A program made the position numbers and the translations under genes. This document shows, one piece after another, positions 17,209 through 25,790 of a DNA stretch of 64,000 bases. The notes under the pieces were generated by a model. The model was not told where the DNA came from and did no database searches. It was given only the letters and a program-made list of their open reading frames with translations. Every line of letters starts with the position of its first letter. The stretch's first letter is position 1. The stretch comes from Allobosea sp. Tri-44. Lineage in GTDB: Bacteria; Pseudomonadota; Alphaproteobacteria; Rhizobiales; Beijerinckiaceae. The stretch is from contig NZ_NBDP01000030.1 of the NCBI RefSeq assembly GCF_004123845.1, positions 434,001 through 498,000 of the forward strand. Direction: 5' to 3'.

Positions 17209-17620
17209 ATTCTTGCTCGTGCTTCCGCACGGTCGGAGCGTGACCGGCGCATAAACTTTCGGCATGAACAGGCACCGAAGCCGATGAGGCTTAAAAAGCT
17301 TTGCCGGTAACGGTTAAAGGGCCCTTTAAAACGGTTTCAATTCCAGGAATTCTGGCTCAAAACACGGCATAAACACTCCTTTCTTGCTGCATAAGCAGGC
17401 ATGCGCACGCACAGATGGCAATCCCACCGCCATGCGGTGCCAGCATACCTCACTGTGACATTCCAGCCACGCTCTGCGTTGGCCATAGTTTCGCCACATC
17501 CTTTTCACCCCACCGCCATGCCAAGCCGTGAAGTGGAAGGGGTCAGCCGACGGGAACTCATTGGAACTTGTCGGCAATTCGCATGTTTCCGCTGCCAGCC
17601 GTCCCACAAAGAGCCGAGTT
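17209..17620. other. 412-bp divergent intergenic region with a 16-bp palindrome
   Basis: No convincing gene. It separates the chemoreceptor and the first L,D-transpeptidase, which diverge, so promoters for both should be here. The perfect palindrome TTAAAGGGCCCTTTAA is at 17314-17329, flanked by CGG and ACGG, 106 bp upstream of the chemoreceptor start. GC content is lower than that of the neighbouring genes. A 141-codon frame on the minus strand crosses it but also covers the signal peptide of the next gene and looks non-coding. Confidence 0.6.
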
Positions 17621-18376
17621 ATGTCCTCCCCCCAGCCTGATGCCTCCGCCACCTGTTCCCGCCGCCGCTTCCTGACGATGGCCTCGGCCTTCTTGCCCGT
17701 CGGCCTGGCCGGCTGCGTCACCGGCCCGCAGCAGCCCTTCGAGGCGCGCACACCGACCCATCAGAACGCCGCCTTCCTGTCGATGTATGACGAGCGGCCG
17801 GACGAGAGACATCCGCTGCCGGCGACCGACATCGACGAGGTCGACACGCGCTTCCTGCGCCAGGAGGTCAACTACCGGACCCCGGAGGCACCGGGCACGA
17901 TCATTGTCGATACCTCGGCCCGCTTCCTCTACCTGGTGCGCGAGAACGGCCGCGCCATCCGTTACGGCATCGGCGTCGGCAAGCAGGGCATGTCCTGGCG
18001 CGGCCGCGCTACCGTGGCCCGCAAGGCGGAATGGCCGCGCTGGACGCCGACTGCCGCCATGGTCGCCCGCGAGCCCGAGCGGAACAGGCCTTGGGCCGGC
18101 GGCATGGCCGGCGGGATCGAGAACCCCCTCGGTGCGCGTGCGCTCTACCTCTACCAGGGCAATCGCGACACGCTCTACCGCATCCATGGCACTACCGAAC
18201 CGTGGTCGATCGGCAAGGCCGTATCCTCCGGCTGCATCCGCCTGTTCAACCAGGACATCATCGATCTGCACAGCCGCGTTCCGACCGGCACCACGGTGGT
18301 CGTGCTGAACCGCAATCCGATCTCCGAGCCGGAGCTCGACGAGACCGACGCGCCGCTGCCGCCGGACGACATCTGA
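17621..18376 (+). CDS. L,D-transpeptidase (YkuD domain), Tat lipoprotein-like signal
   Basis: 251 residues. YkuD enzymes cross-link peptidoglycan stem peptides (3-3 bonds) or attach proteins to the wall, using a catalytic cysteine. The N-terminus has CSRRRFLTMASAFLPVGLAGC, a twin-arginine signal ending in a lipobox-like LAGC (about residue 31). The catalytic motif is complete: HGTTEP then SSGCIRLFNQD (Cys near residue 206). The ATG at 17621 gives a signal peptide of proper length; an in-frame ATG 93 bp upstream would bury it. A paralogue at 20984-21796 shares the KAEWP-WTP and NP-GARA motifs. Confidence 0.9.
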   Translation: MSSPQPDASATCSRRRFLTMASAFLPVGLAGCVTGPQQPFEARTPTHQNAAFLSMYDERPDERHPLPATDIDEVDTRFLRQEVNYRTPEAPGTIIVDTSARFLYLVRENGRAIRYGIGVGKQGMSWRGRATVARKAEWPRWTPTAAMVAREPERNRPWAGGMAGGIENPLGARALYLYQGNRDTLYRIHGTTEPWSIGKAVSSGCIRLFNQDIIDLHSRVPTGTTVVVLNRNPISEPELDETDAPLPPDDI

Positions 18377-18379
18377 GAT

Positions 18380-18485
18380 CTAGAGCGTTTCCGGCAAACA
18401 CAGGTTCGCCTCCAAGGCTCTATCTCCTTGTTTCAAGCAATTCCGGACGCAAAACCGCTACGCACTTTTGCTGGAATTGCTCTAG
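18380..18485. repeat. Hyphomicrobiales-type intergenic repeat (family D)
   Basis: Bounded by CTAGAGCG at the left and TTGCTCTAG at the right, with GTTTCCGGCAAACA near the left end and CAATTCCGGACGCAAAACCG then TTTTGCTGGAATTGC in the right half. This resembles a repeat common in Methylobacterium/Bosea-type genomes (from memory). It fills most of the 298-bp gap between the L,D-transpeptidase and ugd. The remaining part, up to 18674, contains the ugd leader and nothing else I can name. Confidence 0.65.
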
Positions 18486-18674
18486 TCCCATCCCACCCGG
18501 CCTACCCCGAAGGCAGCTGTTGCAGCTGCCTTCGGCCATGTCGTCACGCCAGCGTTACCCACGATCCCCATACCGCGCGGAAAGCCGATGCGCGCGGCAG
18601 CGATTTGCCTCGGCGCAGTTTTGCGATACGCCCTGCGGGCCGGCAGGCCGCCGGCCGGATGGTGAGAACGCCAG

Positions 18675-19979
18675 ATGCGCGTGACGATGATCGGTTCAGG
18701 CTATGTCGGCCTGGTCTCGGGAGCCTGCTTCGCCGATTTCGGCCATGAGGTGACCTGCGTCGACACAGATGCCGGCAAGATCGCGGCCCTGAAGCGCGGT
18801 GAGATCCCGATCTTCGAACCCGGCCTCGACGACCTCGTCGCCAACAATGTCCGCGCCGGGCGGCTCTCCTTCACCACCGAGCTCGCCGGACCGGTCGCGG
18901 CGGCCGATGCCGTCTTCATCGCCGTCGGCACGCCTTCGCGCCGCGGCGACGGCCATGCCGACCTCTCCTATGTGCACCAGGCGGCGCGCGACGTCGTCGC
19001 GGCGATCGAGGGCTTCACCGTCGTCGTCACCAAGTCGACCGTGCCGGTCGGCACCGGCGACGAGGTCGAGCGGATCATGCGCGAGGCCCGGCCCGACGCA
19101 GACTTCGCTGTCGTCTCCAATCCGGAATTCCTGCGCGAGGGCGCCGCGATCGCGGACTTCAAACGGCCCGACCGCATCGTGATCGGGACCGAGGACGACC
19201 GCGCCCGCAAGGTGATGGAAGATATCTACCGGCCGCTCTATCTCAATGCCGCGCCGCTGCTGTTCACCGCGCGGCGAACGTCGGAGCTGATCAAATACGC
19301 CGGCAACGCGTTCCTCGCGACCAAGATCACCTTCATCAACGAGATCGCCGACCTGTGCGAGCGGGTCGGCGCCAATGTCCAGGAGGTGGCGCGCGGCATC
19401 GGCCTCGACAACCGCATCGGCGGCAAGTTCCTGCATGCGGGGCCCGGCTATGGCGGCTCCTGCTTCCCGAAGGACACGCTCGCTTTGATCAAGACGGCGC
19501 AGGATATGGAAAGCCCCTTGCGCCTGGTCGAGACGGTGGTCGCGGTCAACGACCAGCGCAAGCGGGCGATGGCGCGCAAGGTGATCGCGGCCTGTGGCGG
19601 CTCGGTCAGGGCCAAGCGCATCGCCATCCTCGGCCTCGCCTTCAAACCGAACACCGACGACATGCGCGAGGCGCCCTCGCTCTCGATCGTGACGGCGCTG
19701 CTCGACGCGGGCGCCGAGGTCACCGCCTATGACCCCGAGGCGATGGCCAGCGCCAAGGCGCTGATGCCCGAGATCACCTACGCGCCCGACGCCTATTCCT
19801 GCCTCGATGGTGCCGATGCGCTGGTGATCGTGACCGAATGGGACGCCTTCCGCGCGCTCGATCTCGGCCGCGTCAAGGCAGCGCTGCGTCACCCCGTCGT
19901 GGTCGATCTGCGCAACATCTACCGCTCCGGCGAGATGCACGCGCGCGGCTTCACCTATGTCAACGTCGGCAACGCCTGA
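18675..19979 (+). CDS. ugd: UDP-glucose 6-dehydrogenase
   Basis: 434 residues. Oxidises UDP-glucose to UDP-glucuronate with two NAD+, supplying glucuronic acid for polysaccharides. The N-terminal Rossmann motif is MIGSGYVGLVSGACFADFGH (residues 5-24). The catalytic cysteine is C263 in GPGYGGSCFPKDT, the lysine is in ELIKYAGNAFLATKITFINEIA, and the C-terminal nucleotide domain has LGLAFKPNTDDMREAPS. Length is standard. No polysaccharide cluster is attached, though a flippase gene lies 2 kb downstream on the other strand. Confidence 0.96.
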   Translation: MRVTMIGSGYVGLVSGACFADFGHEVTCVDTDAGKIAALKRGEIPIFEPGLDDLVANNVRAGRLSFTTELAGPVAAADAVFIAVGTPSRRGDGHADLSYVHQAARDVVAAIEGFTVVVTKSTVPVGTGDEVERIMREARPDADFAVVSNPEFLREGAAIADFKRPDRIVIGTEDDRARKVMEDIYRPLYLNAAPLLFTARRTSELIKYAGNAFLATKITFINEIADLCERVGANVQEVARGIGLDNRIGGKFLHAGPGYGGSCFPKDTLALIKTAQDMESPLRLVETVVAVNDQRKRAMARKVIAACGGSVRAKRIAILGLAFKPNTDDMREAPSLSIVTALLDAGAEVTAYDPEAMASAKALMPEITYAPDAYSCLDGADALVIVTEWDAFRALDLGRVKAALRHPVVVDLRNIYRSGEMHARGFTYVNVGNA

Positions 19980-20101
19980 AGGCAGGTCTTTTTCGGCGCA
20001 ACAGAAAGGCGCCGAGGCACCGCCTTGATAGCGTCATAAGCCGTCACCACCTTTCGATGCGACAGGGCGACCGCCTTGTCCAACATCGAGAGGAGATGAC
20101 G

Positions 20102-20902
20102 ATGACGCCGCAAGAACGCGACGTGATCGCCGGGATTTTCGACCGCCTGCGTCAGGCGGCCAACCAGCCCCGCGACCCCGAGGCTGAGCGTTTCATCGCT
20201 GACCGCCTCCGCGAGCAGCCCTATGCCGTCTATGCGATGGCGCAGTCGGTCTATGTGCAGGAGCAGGCGCTCACCAGCATGCAGGGCCAGATCGAGCAGT
20301 TGCAGGCCGAGGTCGAGCAGTTGCGCAATCAACCGCCTGCACCGGCTCCAGCCCAGCAATCTGGCGGCTTCCTGTCGGGCATCTTCGGTGGCGGCGGCGC
20401 GAGCCAGCCGGCCCGCAGCGGCTCGGTGCCATCCTTCCCGCAGCGCGGCCAGCCGCAACCGGCCTCCCCGCCCTGGGGCGGCCAGCCGGGCAACCAGGGC
20501 ATGGCGCCGCAGCAGGGCACGGCCGCTGCACCCGCACCCGGCACCTGGCAGAACCAGCCGGCGCAGCAGCCCCCGGCTCGCGGCGGCGGCGGCTTCATGG
20601 CAAGCGCGCTGACGACGGCGGCCGGCGTTGCCGGCGGCATGGTTGCTGGCAACATGCTGATGAATGCGCTCGGCGGCAACAAGAGCGCAGCGAGTGAGGC
20701 CAAGCCGGCCGAGGCGAGCACCGCGCAGAACAAGGACGCCTCGCAGAACAGCGATGCGGCCAAGGATACCCAGACGGCGGCCGACCAGCAGCCCGCTGCA
20801 GAGCCGCAGCAAGCCCAGCCGGAGCCCACTTATCAGGACGCCAGCTATGACGACGGCAGCTATGACGACGGCTCCGGCGGCGGGGACGACGACTGGGCCT
20901 GA
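20102..20902 (+). CDS. DUF2076 family protein
   Basis: 266 residues. The N-terminal part MTPQERDVIAGIFDRLRQAA through about residue 85 is the DUF2076 helical region, with a coiled-coil-like stretch (QGQIEQLQAEVEQLRNQ). A long low-complexity Pro/Gln/Gly-rich middle follows, then a Gly/Ala-rich hydrophobic segment (TTAAGVAGGMVAGNMLMNALGG, about 180-200), and a tail of Asp/Ser/Tyr/Gly repeats (YDDGSYDDGS). Start set at 20102, since AGGAG lies 7 bp upstream; the ATG two codons earlier abuts it. The gene ends before a strong terminator. The biochemical role of the family is unknown; a peripheral envelope role is plausible from the neighbours. Confidence 0.85.
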   Translation: MTPQERDVIAGIFDRLRQAANQPRDPEAERFIADRLREQPYAVYAMAQSVYVQEQALTSMQGQIEQLQAEVEQLRNQPPAPAPAQQSGGFLSGIFGGGGASQPARSGSVPSFPQRGQPQPASPPWGGQPGNQGMAPQQGTAAAPAPGTWQNQPAQQPPARGGGGFMASALTTAAGVAGGMVAGNMLMNALGGNKSAASEAKPAEASTAQNKDASQNSDAAKDTQTAADQQPAAEPQQAQPEPTYQDASYDDGSYDDGSGGGDDDWA

Positions 20903-20930
20903 GACGCCTACTGCCCCACTAAAAATAATG

Positions 20931-20963
20931 AGACCCGCCTGGCGACAGGCGGGTCTTTTTCTT
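20931..20963. terminator. Rho-independent terminator
   Basis: Perfect 10-bp stem AGACCCGCCT / AGGCGGGTCT with a 6-nt loop (GGCGAC), followed by TTTTCTTT on the plus strand. It lies 28 bp after the DUF2076 stop and between convergent genes, so it terminates DUF2076 transcription and may partly serve the L,D-transpeptidase. Confidence 0.93.
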
Positions 20964-20983
20964 TGCGCGCCGTATCGGGCGTT

Positions 20984-21796
20984 TCAGATCACCAGGACCT
21001 TGGCGCCGACACGCACCCGCTCGTAGAGGTCGACCACGTCCTCGTTATTCATGCGGATGCAGCCGGAGGAGACGGCCTGGCCGATCGTGTTCGGCTCGTT
21101 GGTGCCGTGGATGCGATAAAGGGTCGAGCCGAGATACATGGCGCGCGCGCCCATCGGATTTTCGGGGCCGCCGGCCATGAAGCGCGGCAGATCGGGCCGG
21201 CGCTTCAGCATCTCCGCCGGCGGCGTCCAGCTCGGCCATTCGGCCTTGCGTGTCACAGACTTCATGCCGGCCCATTCGAAGCCGGGACGGCCAACGCCGA
21301 TGCCGTAGCGCAAGGCCCGGCCGCCGGGCTGGACCAGGAAGAGGAAGCGCTGCGGCGTGTCGATGATGATGGTGCCCGGCTTGTGCGGGCCGTTATAGGC
21401 GACTTCCTGCTTCTGGAAGCGCGGATCGAGGGTGCGTGCGATCGGCCGTTCGGCCGGCATCGGCTCGCCGAGCGCGGCGGAGCGACGCTCGCGGCGCGGC
21501 TCCATCGGGTCGCCCTGGATCGGAACCGGCGCCTCATAATCGGACAGGCGGCGCATCGCCGGCTGCTGGCCATAGGCGCCGCGCTGCGGCCGGTTGTAGA
21601 CGGCGCCGCCACGGCCATAGCTGGGGTCCTGCCCCGTCATCAGCATCTCGATGAAGCCGCCGCCATACTGGCCGCGGGCCGTGGAGTTCGTGACCATCGG
21701 ATCGGCCGGCCGCCAATAGGTCTGGGCGCTGGCCGGCCCCGACAGCTGCAGGGCACCGCCGAGGACGACGAGGGAAACGAAATAGAGCGGACGCAT
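20984..21796 (-). CDS. L,D-transpeptidase (YkuD domain), Sec-exported
   Basis: 270-residue periplasmic peptidoglycan cross-linker or protein-anchoring enzyme. Signal peptide MRPLYFVSLVVLGGALQLSG with cleavage near ASAQ. The YkuD catalytic motif is HGTNEPNTIGQAVSSGCIRMNNEDVVDL near the C-terminus, with the nucleophilic Cys in SSGCIR. The central blocks RKAEWPSWTPPAEM and GGPENPMGARAMYL match those of the paralogue at 17621. Start at 21796 is chosen to place the signal peptide at the end; seven codons upstream is another ATG. The two paralogues flank ugd and the DUF2076 gene. Confidence 0.92.
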   Translation of the reverse strand: MRPLYFVSLVVLGGALQLSGPASAQTYWRPADPMVTNSTARGQYGGGFIEMLMTGQDPSYGRGGAVYNRPQRGAYGQQPAMRRLSDYEAPVPIQGDPMEPRRERRSAALGEPMPAERPIARTLDPRFQKQEVAYNGPHKPGTIIIDTPQRFLFLVQPGGRALRYGIGVGRPGFEWAGMKSVTRKAEWPSWTPPAEMLKRRPDLPRFMAGGPENPMGARAMYLGSTLYRIHGTNEPNTIGQAVSSGCIRMNNEDVVDLYERVRVGAKVLVI

Positions 21797-21952
21797 GACG
21801 CAACTCTCTCGACACAACAGGCGAGAAGCGTGAGGCGATGCGTTGAAATGAATGGTGAATCGTTGACTCTGCCCGGCCCGGAACCGGCTTAATCGCTCGA
21901 ATTCCGGCGATTAACCTTAGCGATCGGCGAGCAAACGCGGTAAATGCCTGGT

Positions 21953-23377
21953 TCACGCGGTCCGCTTGCGCAAGGCCAGCCACAGCCGCAACAATGTCCG
22001 GCAGCGCGCCACGTCGAAGGCCAGCATCAGCCCGCCATAGATGGCGGCGCCGAGCGCGGCCTGCAGCAACAACTCCGGCAAGGGCGGGAGGCGGCCGGAG
22101 AGCGGCCAGACAACCGCCACCATGACCGCGACCGCCGCGACGATGATGCCGATCTCCCGCCAGTTCGGGCGGACCGGGAGCGAGCGCAGCCCCACCCAGC
22201 CGGTGATGACGAGGACGACGAGGAAGCTGATGGTCTGGCCGAGCGCATAGCGCTCCGGGCCGAGCGTGCCGGCGGCGAAGACCAGGGCGACATTGGCGAG
22301 AAGGCCGGTGCAGGCCGCCAGCGTCACCAGGCCCGTGCGCTTGCCAAGCAGGAAGACCGGATAGAGCCCGCCGGCGAAGATGGTGAGCGCGACGAAACCG
22401 GGCAGCAGCAGCAGCATGTAGGCGGCGAAGTGGCCATGGAAAGCCACCGGCACGAGCAGCTTTTCGAAAGCCGGCAGCACCAGGAATAGGCCGGCGGCCA
22501 CCGGCAACGCCACCATCAGCACGATCACGAGGTTGGCGGCGATGCGCCTTTGCGCGGCGCGGCGGCCCTTCGCCTCATCCAGCCGCAGCACCTCGCGCAG
22601 CATGACGATCTCGAGCGTCGCGGCGAGCGTGCCGAACAGGCGCAGGCCCATATCGGCCGCGAGCGAGAAATAGCCGGCCTCGGCAAAGCCATAGGCATCG
22701 GCGAGCAGCGAGCGGTTGAGCAGCGGGATCAGCGAATAGATCGCGTTCGCGCCGACGATCGGCAGCGCGTAGCGCGCGAAGTCGAGCGCGAGGTCGCACC
22801 GTGCCGCCGACCAGGAGAGCGGCGCGTCGGCGAGCGCACGGCGCACCGCCAGCAGCGCCGCCATGGCGCTGATGACACCGCCGAACATCACGACCGTCGG
22901 ATCGCGCGTCCACCAGGCACCGCCGACCATCAAAAGCAGCGCCAGCACGTTCTTGACGATGATCAGGCGGGCATAGGCCGCATCGAGGAAACGGGCGCGG
23001 GCGATGGCGCCATGATAGTCGAACAGGCCGGCGCAGATGCCACCCAGCACCGAGGCGGCGACCAGCATGGCCGGCAGGCCGAAATCGACCCCGGCGACGA
23101 TGGCCGCGACGAGCAGCCCGGTGAGCGCTATGGTCATGCCTGCGCTCAGTACATCGAGGGTCGCCCCGATCTGCGGCTGTTCCTCGCGGCTCTTCTGCGA
23201 GTAGAAGCGGACGGCAGACAGTCTTATCCAGTCGAGCAGCGCGGTGTTGAGCACGACGATGATCGCCGCGCCGATGGCATAGCGGCCGAATTCGGCGGGG
23301 CCGAGGAAATAGGCAATGAGCAGCCCGAGGGCGAAGTTCAGCCCGGCATTGATCACGAAGGGCAGGAGAACGGTCAT
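21953..23377 (-). CDS. Polysaccharide/lipid-linked oligosaccharide flippase (MOP superfamily, Wzx-like)
   Basis: 474-residue membrane protein with about 12-14 hydrophobic segments. The first, VLLPFVINAGLNFALGLLIAYFLGPAEFGRYAI, has the FLGPAEFG motif of Wzx/O-antigen flippases. These move lipid-linked sugar units across the inner membrane. Start placed at the ATG at 23377, directly before this segment; an upstream in-frame extension to 23497 lacks membrane character and overlaps the divergent promoter region. It lies near ugd but on the other strand, so a functional link is only suggestive. Confidence 0.85.
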   Translation of the reverse strand: MTVLLPFVINAGLNFALGLLIAYFLGPAEFGRYAIGAAIIVVLNTALLDWIRLSAVRFYSQKSREEQPQIGATLDVLSAGMTIALTGLLVAAIVAGVDFGLPAMLVAASVLGGICAGLFDYHGAIARARFLDAAYARLIIVKNVLALLLMVGGAWWTRDPTVVMFGGVISAMAALLAVRRALADAPLSWSAARCDLALDFARYALPIVGANAIYSLIPLLNRSLLADAYGFAEAGYFSLAADMGLRLFGTLAATLEIVMLREVLRLDEAKGRRAAQRRIAANLVIVLMVALPVAAGLFLVLPAFEKLLVPVAFHGHFAAYMLLLLPGFVALTIFAGGLYPVFLLGKRTGLVTLAACTGLLANVALVFAAGTLGPERYALGQTISFLVVLVITGWVGLRSLPVRPNWREIGIIVAAVAVMVAVVWPLSGRLPPLPELLLQAALGAAIYGGLMLAFDVARCRTLLRLWLALRKRTA

Positions 23378-23514
23378 GACGCCATCGCGAAGGGGCAGGC
23401 CAGCTTGGCACTGGCAACGCATGACTGCGCTGATTCCGCCCAATCGCCAAACCGCAGGTTCCCAGGCGGACGCCGACCAGTCCTCGCCCTCCGCCATCGC
23501 GGCAAGCTGAGCCG

Positions 23515-24279
23515 ATGCCGGGCGATCCGCTGTTCTATCTCGTCGGCTGGGCGACGACCTTGCTCGTCGGCATCGGCAAGGGCGCCTTCGGCGGCGGGCT
23601 CGCCATCCTCGGCATTCCGCTGCTGGCGCTGGTGGTCGATCCCTTGCAGGCGGCGATCATGGTCGCGTTGCTGGTCGCGGCGATGGACCTTGTCGCCATC
23701 GGCAGCTTCGGCGCCTCGACCTGGTCGAAGAAGGATCTCGTCTGGCTGATACCCGGCCTGATCACCGGCATCGCGATCGGCTACGCGGTCTTCCTCATCG
23801 TCGATGCGCGCATCGTCACGCTGATCATCGGGCTCGTCACCCTCGCCTTCACGGCCCATTGGTTCCTGCGCGGACGCGTCGCGCCTCCCGGCCAGCTACC
23901 CGTCTCGCCGCCTTTGGCGCTGTTGGCCGGCACCGCTTCGGGCTTCACCACCTTCGTTGCTCATGCGGGTGGGCCGCCCGTAGCCATGTACCTGCTGGCG
24001 CGCGGGCTCTCCAAGACCGCCTTCGTCGGCACGACCATCGCCTTTTTCATGCTCGGCAACCTCCTGAAGCTGCCGCCCTATATCGCGCTGGGCTTAAAGC
24101 AGCCGCAGGCGCTCTGGGCGGCGCTCGCTTTGCTGCCGGCCGCGCCGATCGGCGTCTGGATCGGGCGCTGGCTGCATGATCGGCTTGACCAGAAGCGGCT
24201 GTTCTTCGCCTGCTATCTCCTGCTCGCCGTGGCGGCGCTGAAACTGACGGCCGATGCCGCGCTGGCATTGCTGCGATAG
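23515..24279 (+). CDS. Sulfite exporter TauE/SafE family membrane protein
   Basis: 254 residues with about seven to eight helices in two similar halves. The first half has TTLLVGIGKGAFGGGLAILGIPLLAL, the second TASGFTTFVAHAGGPPVAMYLL, the signature pair of TauE/SafE proteins that export sulfite or other small sulfur/organic anions. It is divergent from the flippase gene with a 137-bp gap. The GNAT gene follows after 65 bp. Substrate unknown. Confidence 0.9.
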   Translation: MPGDPLFYLVGWATTLLVGIGKGAFGGGLAILGIPLLALVVDPLQAAIMVALLVAAMDLVAIGSFGASTWSKKDLVWLIPGLITGIAIGYAVFLIVDARIVTLIIGLVTLAFTAHWFLRGRVAPPGQLPVSPPLALLAGTASGFTTFVAHAGGPPVAMYLLARGLSKTAFVGTTIAFFMLGNLLKLPPYIALGLKQPQALWAALALLPAAPIGVWIGRWLHDRLDQKRLFFACYLLLAVAALKLTADAALALLR

Positions 24280-24344
24280 CAGCATGGCAGGAGCGCGAGC
24301 GACCCATCTTTGCAGCGGGCCACATTGGCCCTAAGCGATCCATC

Positions 24345-24845
24345 ATGATCGCCCTGCCCGCCCTTCGCGACGCCACCGACGCCGATTCGGAACCGCTCGC
24401 CGCCTTGATCTCCGCGACCTTCGCCGAATATCCGAACTGTTTCTTCGACTGGTCGGAATTCCCGGAGCTGCGCCGCCCGGCCAGTCACTATGCCGAGAAG
24501 GGCGGCAGGCACTGGGTCGCGGATGGGCCGGATGGCCGCGTCGTGGGCTCGATCGCCGTCGTTCCCGTGCCGGACCAGAACGCGGTCGAGCTGTTCAAGG
24601 TCTATGCCGACCCGAGCCAGCGCGGCAGCGGACTGGCGCAGGCGCTGTTCGCACGCACACTCGCCTTCGCCGAGGCCGGCGGCTATGGCGAGATGATGCT
24701 GTGGTCGGACAGCAAGTTCACCCGCGGCCACCGCTTCTATGAGAAGCTCGGCTTCGTGCGCTGGCCGGGCGAGCGTTATCTCGCCGACATCTCCGCCACC
24801 TGGGAATACCATTTCCGCAAGCCGCTCGCCGCGGCCCGGCCATGA
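24345..24845 (+). CDS. GNAT family N-acetyltransferase
   Basis: 166 residues with the acetyl-CoA binding segment VELFKVYADPSQRGSGLAQALFARTLAFAE (about 83-112, Q/R-x-x-G-x-G/A present as QRGSGLA) and the C-terminal FYEKLGFVRWPGERYL. This is the standard architecture of a small-molecule or protein acetyltransferase. Its TGA overlaps the ATG of the DMT transporter gene, so the two are coupled, as often seen for acetyltransferase-exporter pairs that modify and expel an amino acid or metabolite. Substrate not readable. Confidence 0.87.
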   Translation: MIALPALRDATDADSEPLAALISATFAEYPNCFFDWSEFPELRRPASHYAEKGGRHWVADGPDGRVVGSIAVVPVPDQNAVELFKVYADPSQRGSGLAQALFARTLAFAEAGGYGEMMLWSDSKFTRGHRFYEKLGFVRWPGERYLADISATWEYHFRKPLAAARP

Positions 24846-25684
24846 ACCCCAACACCGCGCTGCGGGCAGCGTTCGGCATCGCGCTGCTCACCGCGATGGA
24901 CGCGGTGATCAAGGCGCAGATGCAACAGCATCCGTTCCTGCTGGCGCTGTTCATGCGCTTTGCCATGGGCGGCCTGTGCGCGCTCGTGGTGCTCGCCTTC
25001 CTGCGTCCCACCTTTCCGACGCGCGCCAGCCTGATCGGCAATACGGTGCGCGTGCCGGTGGTGATCCTGACCGCCGGCAGCTTCTTCTATTCGGTCTCGG
25101 TGCTGCCACTGGCCGAGGCGCTGACGCTGTCCTTCCTCGCGCCGGTCTTCGTCGCCCTGCTCGGGGCCCTGATCCTGAAGGAACGGCTCGACGGGCGCAT
25201 CCTGCAGGCGCTCGGCTTCGGCCTCGCCGGCATGCTGGTGATGGTCTGGCCGCGTTTGAAGGGCGGCGTCACCGGCGCCGAGCTCGGCGTCGCCGCTGCG
25301 CTGTTCTCCGCGGTCTCCTATGCCTTCAACCTGATCCTGCTGCGGCGGATCGCGGTGAAGGAACATCCGGCGATCATCGTGCTGTTCCAGAATGCCGGGC
25401 CGGCGCTGTGCCTGGCCTGGCCAGCCTATTTCGTCTTCATGCCGATGAGCGGCGGCGATCTGCTCGCTTATCTTGGCGCCGGCGCACTCGGCGTCGCCGG
25501 GCATCTCTCGCTGACCTCGGCCTTCGCCCGGGCGCCCGCCTCGCGATTGGCGCCGATCGAGTACACGGCGCTGATCTGGGCGAGCCTGCTCGGCTGGTTC
25601 GTCTTCGGCGAGGTGCCACTCTGGACCACCTTTGCAGGCGCGGCCCTGATCGTCGCCGGTGCCTTCGCCGTAAGCCGGCGCTGA
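24842..25684 (+). CDS. DMT superfamily transporter (EamA family)
   Basis: 280 residues, ten predicted helices in two EamA repeats. The first repeat has LLTAMDAVIKAQMQQHPFLLALFMRFAMGG and LAEALTLSFLAPVFVALLGALILKERL (about 80-115). The second has GHLSLTSAFARAPASRLAPIEYTALIWASLLGWFVFGEVP. Members export amino acids or metabolites. It is translationally coupled with the preceding GNAT gene by a 4-bp overlap. About 105 bp of non-coding sequence follow. Confidence 0.9.
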   Translation: MNPNTALRAAFGIALLTAMDAVIKAQMQQHPFLLALFMRFAMGGLCALVVLAFLRPTFPTRASLIGNTVRVPVVILTAGSFFYSVSVLPLAEALTLSFLAPVFVALLGALILKERLDGRILQALGFGLAGMLVMVWPRLKGGVTGAELGVAAALFSAVSYAFNLILLRRIAVKEHPAIIVLFQNAGPALCLAWPAYFVFMPMSGGDLLAYLGAGALGVAGHLSLTSAFARAPASRLAPIEYTALIWASLLGWFVFGEVPLWTTFAGAALIVAGAFAVSRR

Positions 25685-25790
25685 CCCCGCCGCAAAATCG
25701 CCTGCTTGGTCGGACTTCTGCACGGAACGCCTCAAGGGAAGCGCACGCCGCTCATGCCCTCCTTCCGCACCAACGGCGATTGATCAGGGC

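Noticed and set aside
17326..17751. 141-codon open frame on the minus strand
   Set aside because: It runs antisense through the signal peptide of the L,D-transpeptidase, has no family resemblance and no ribosome site.
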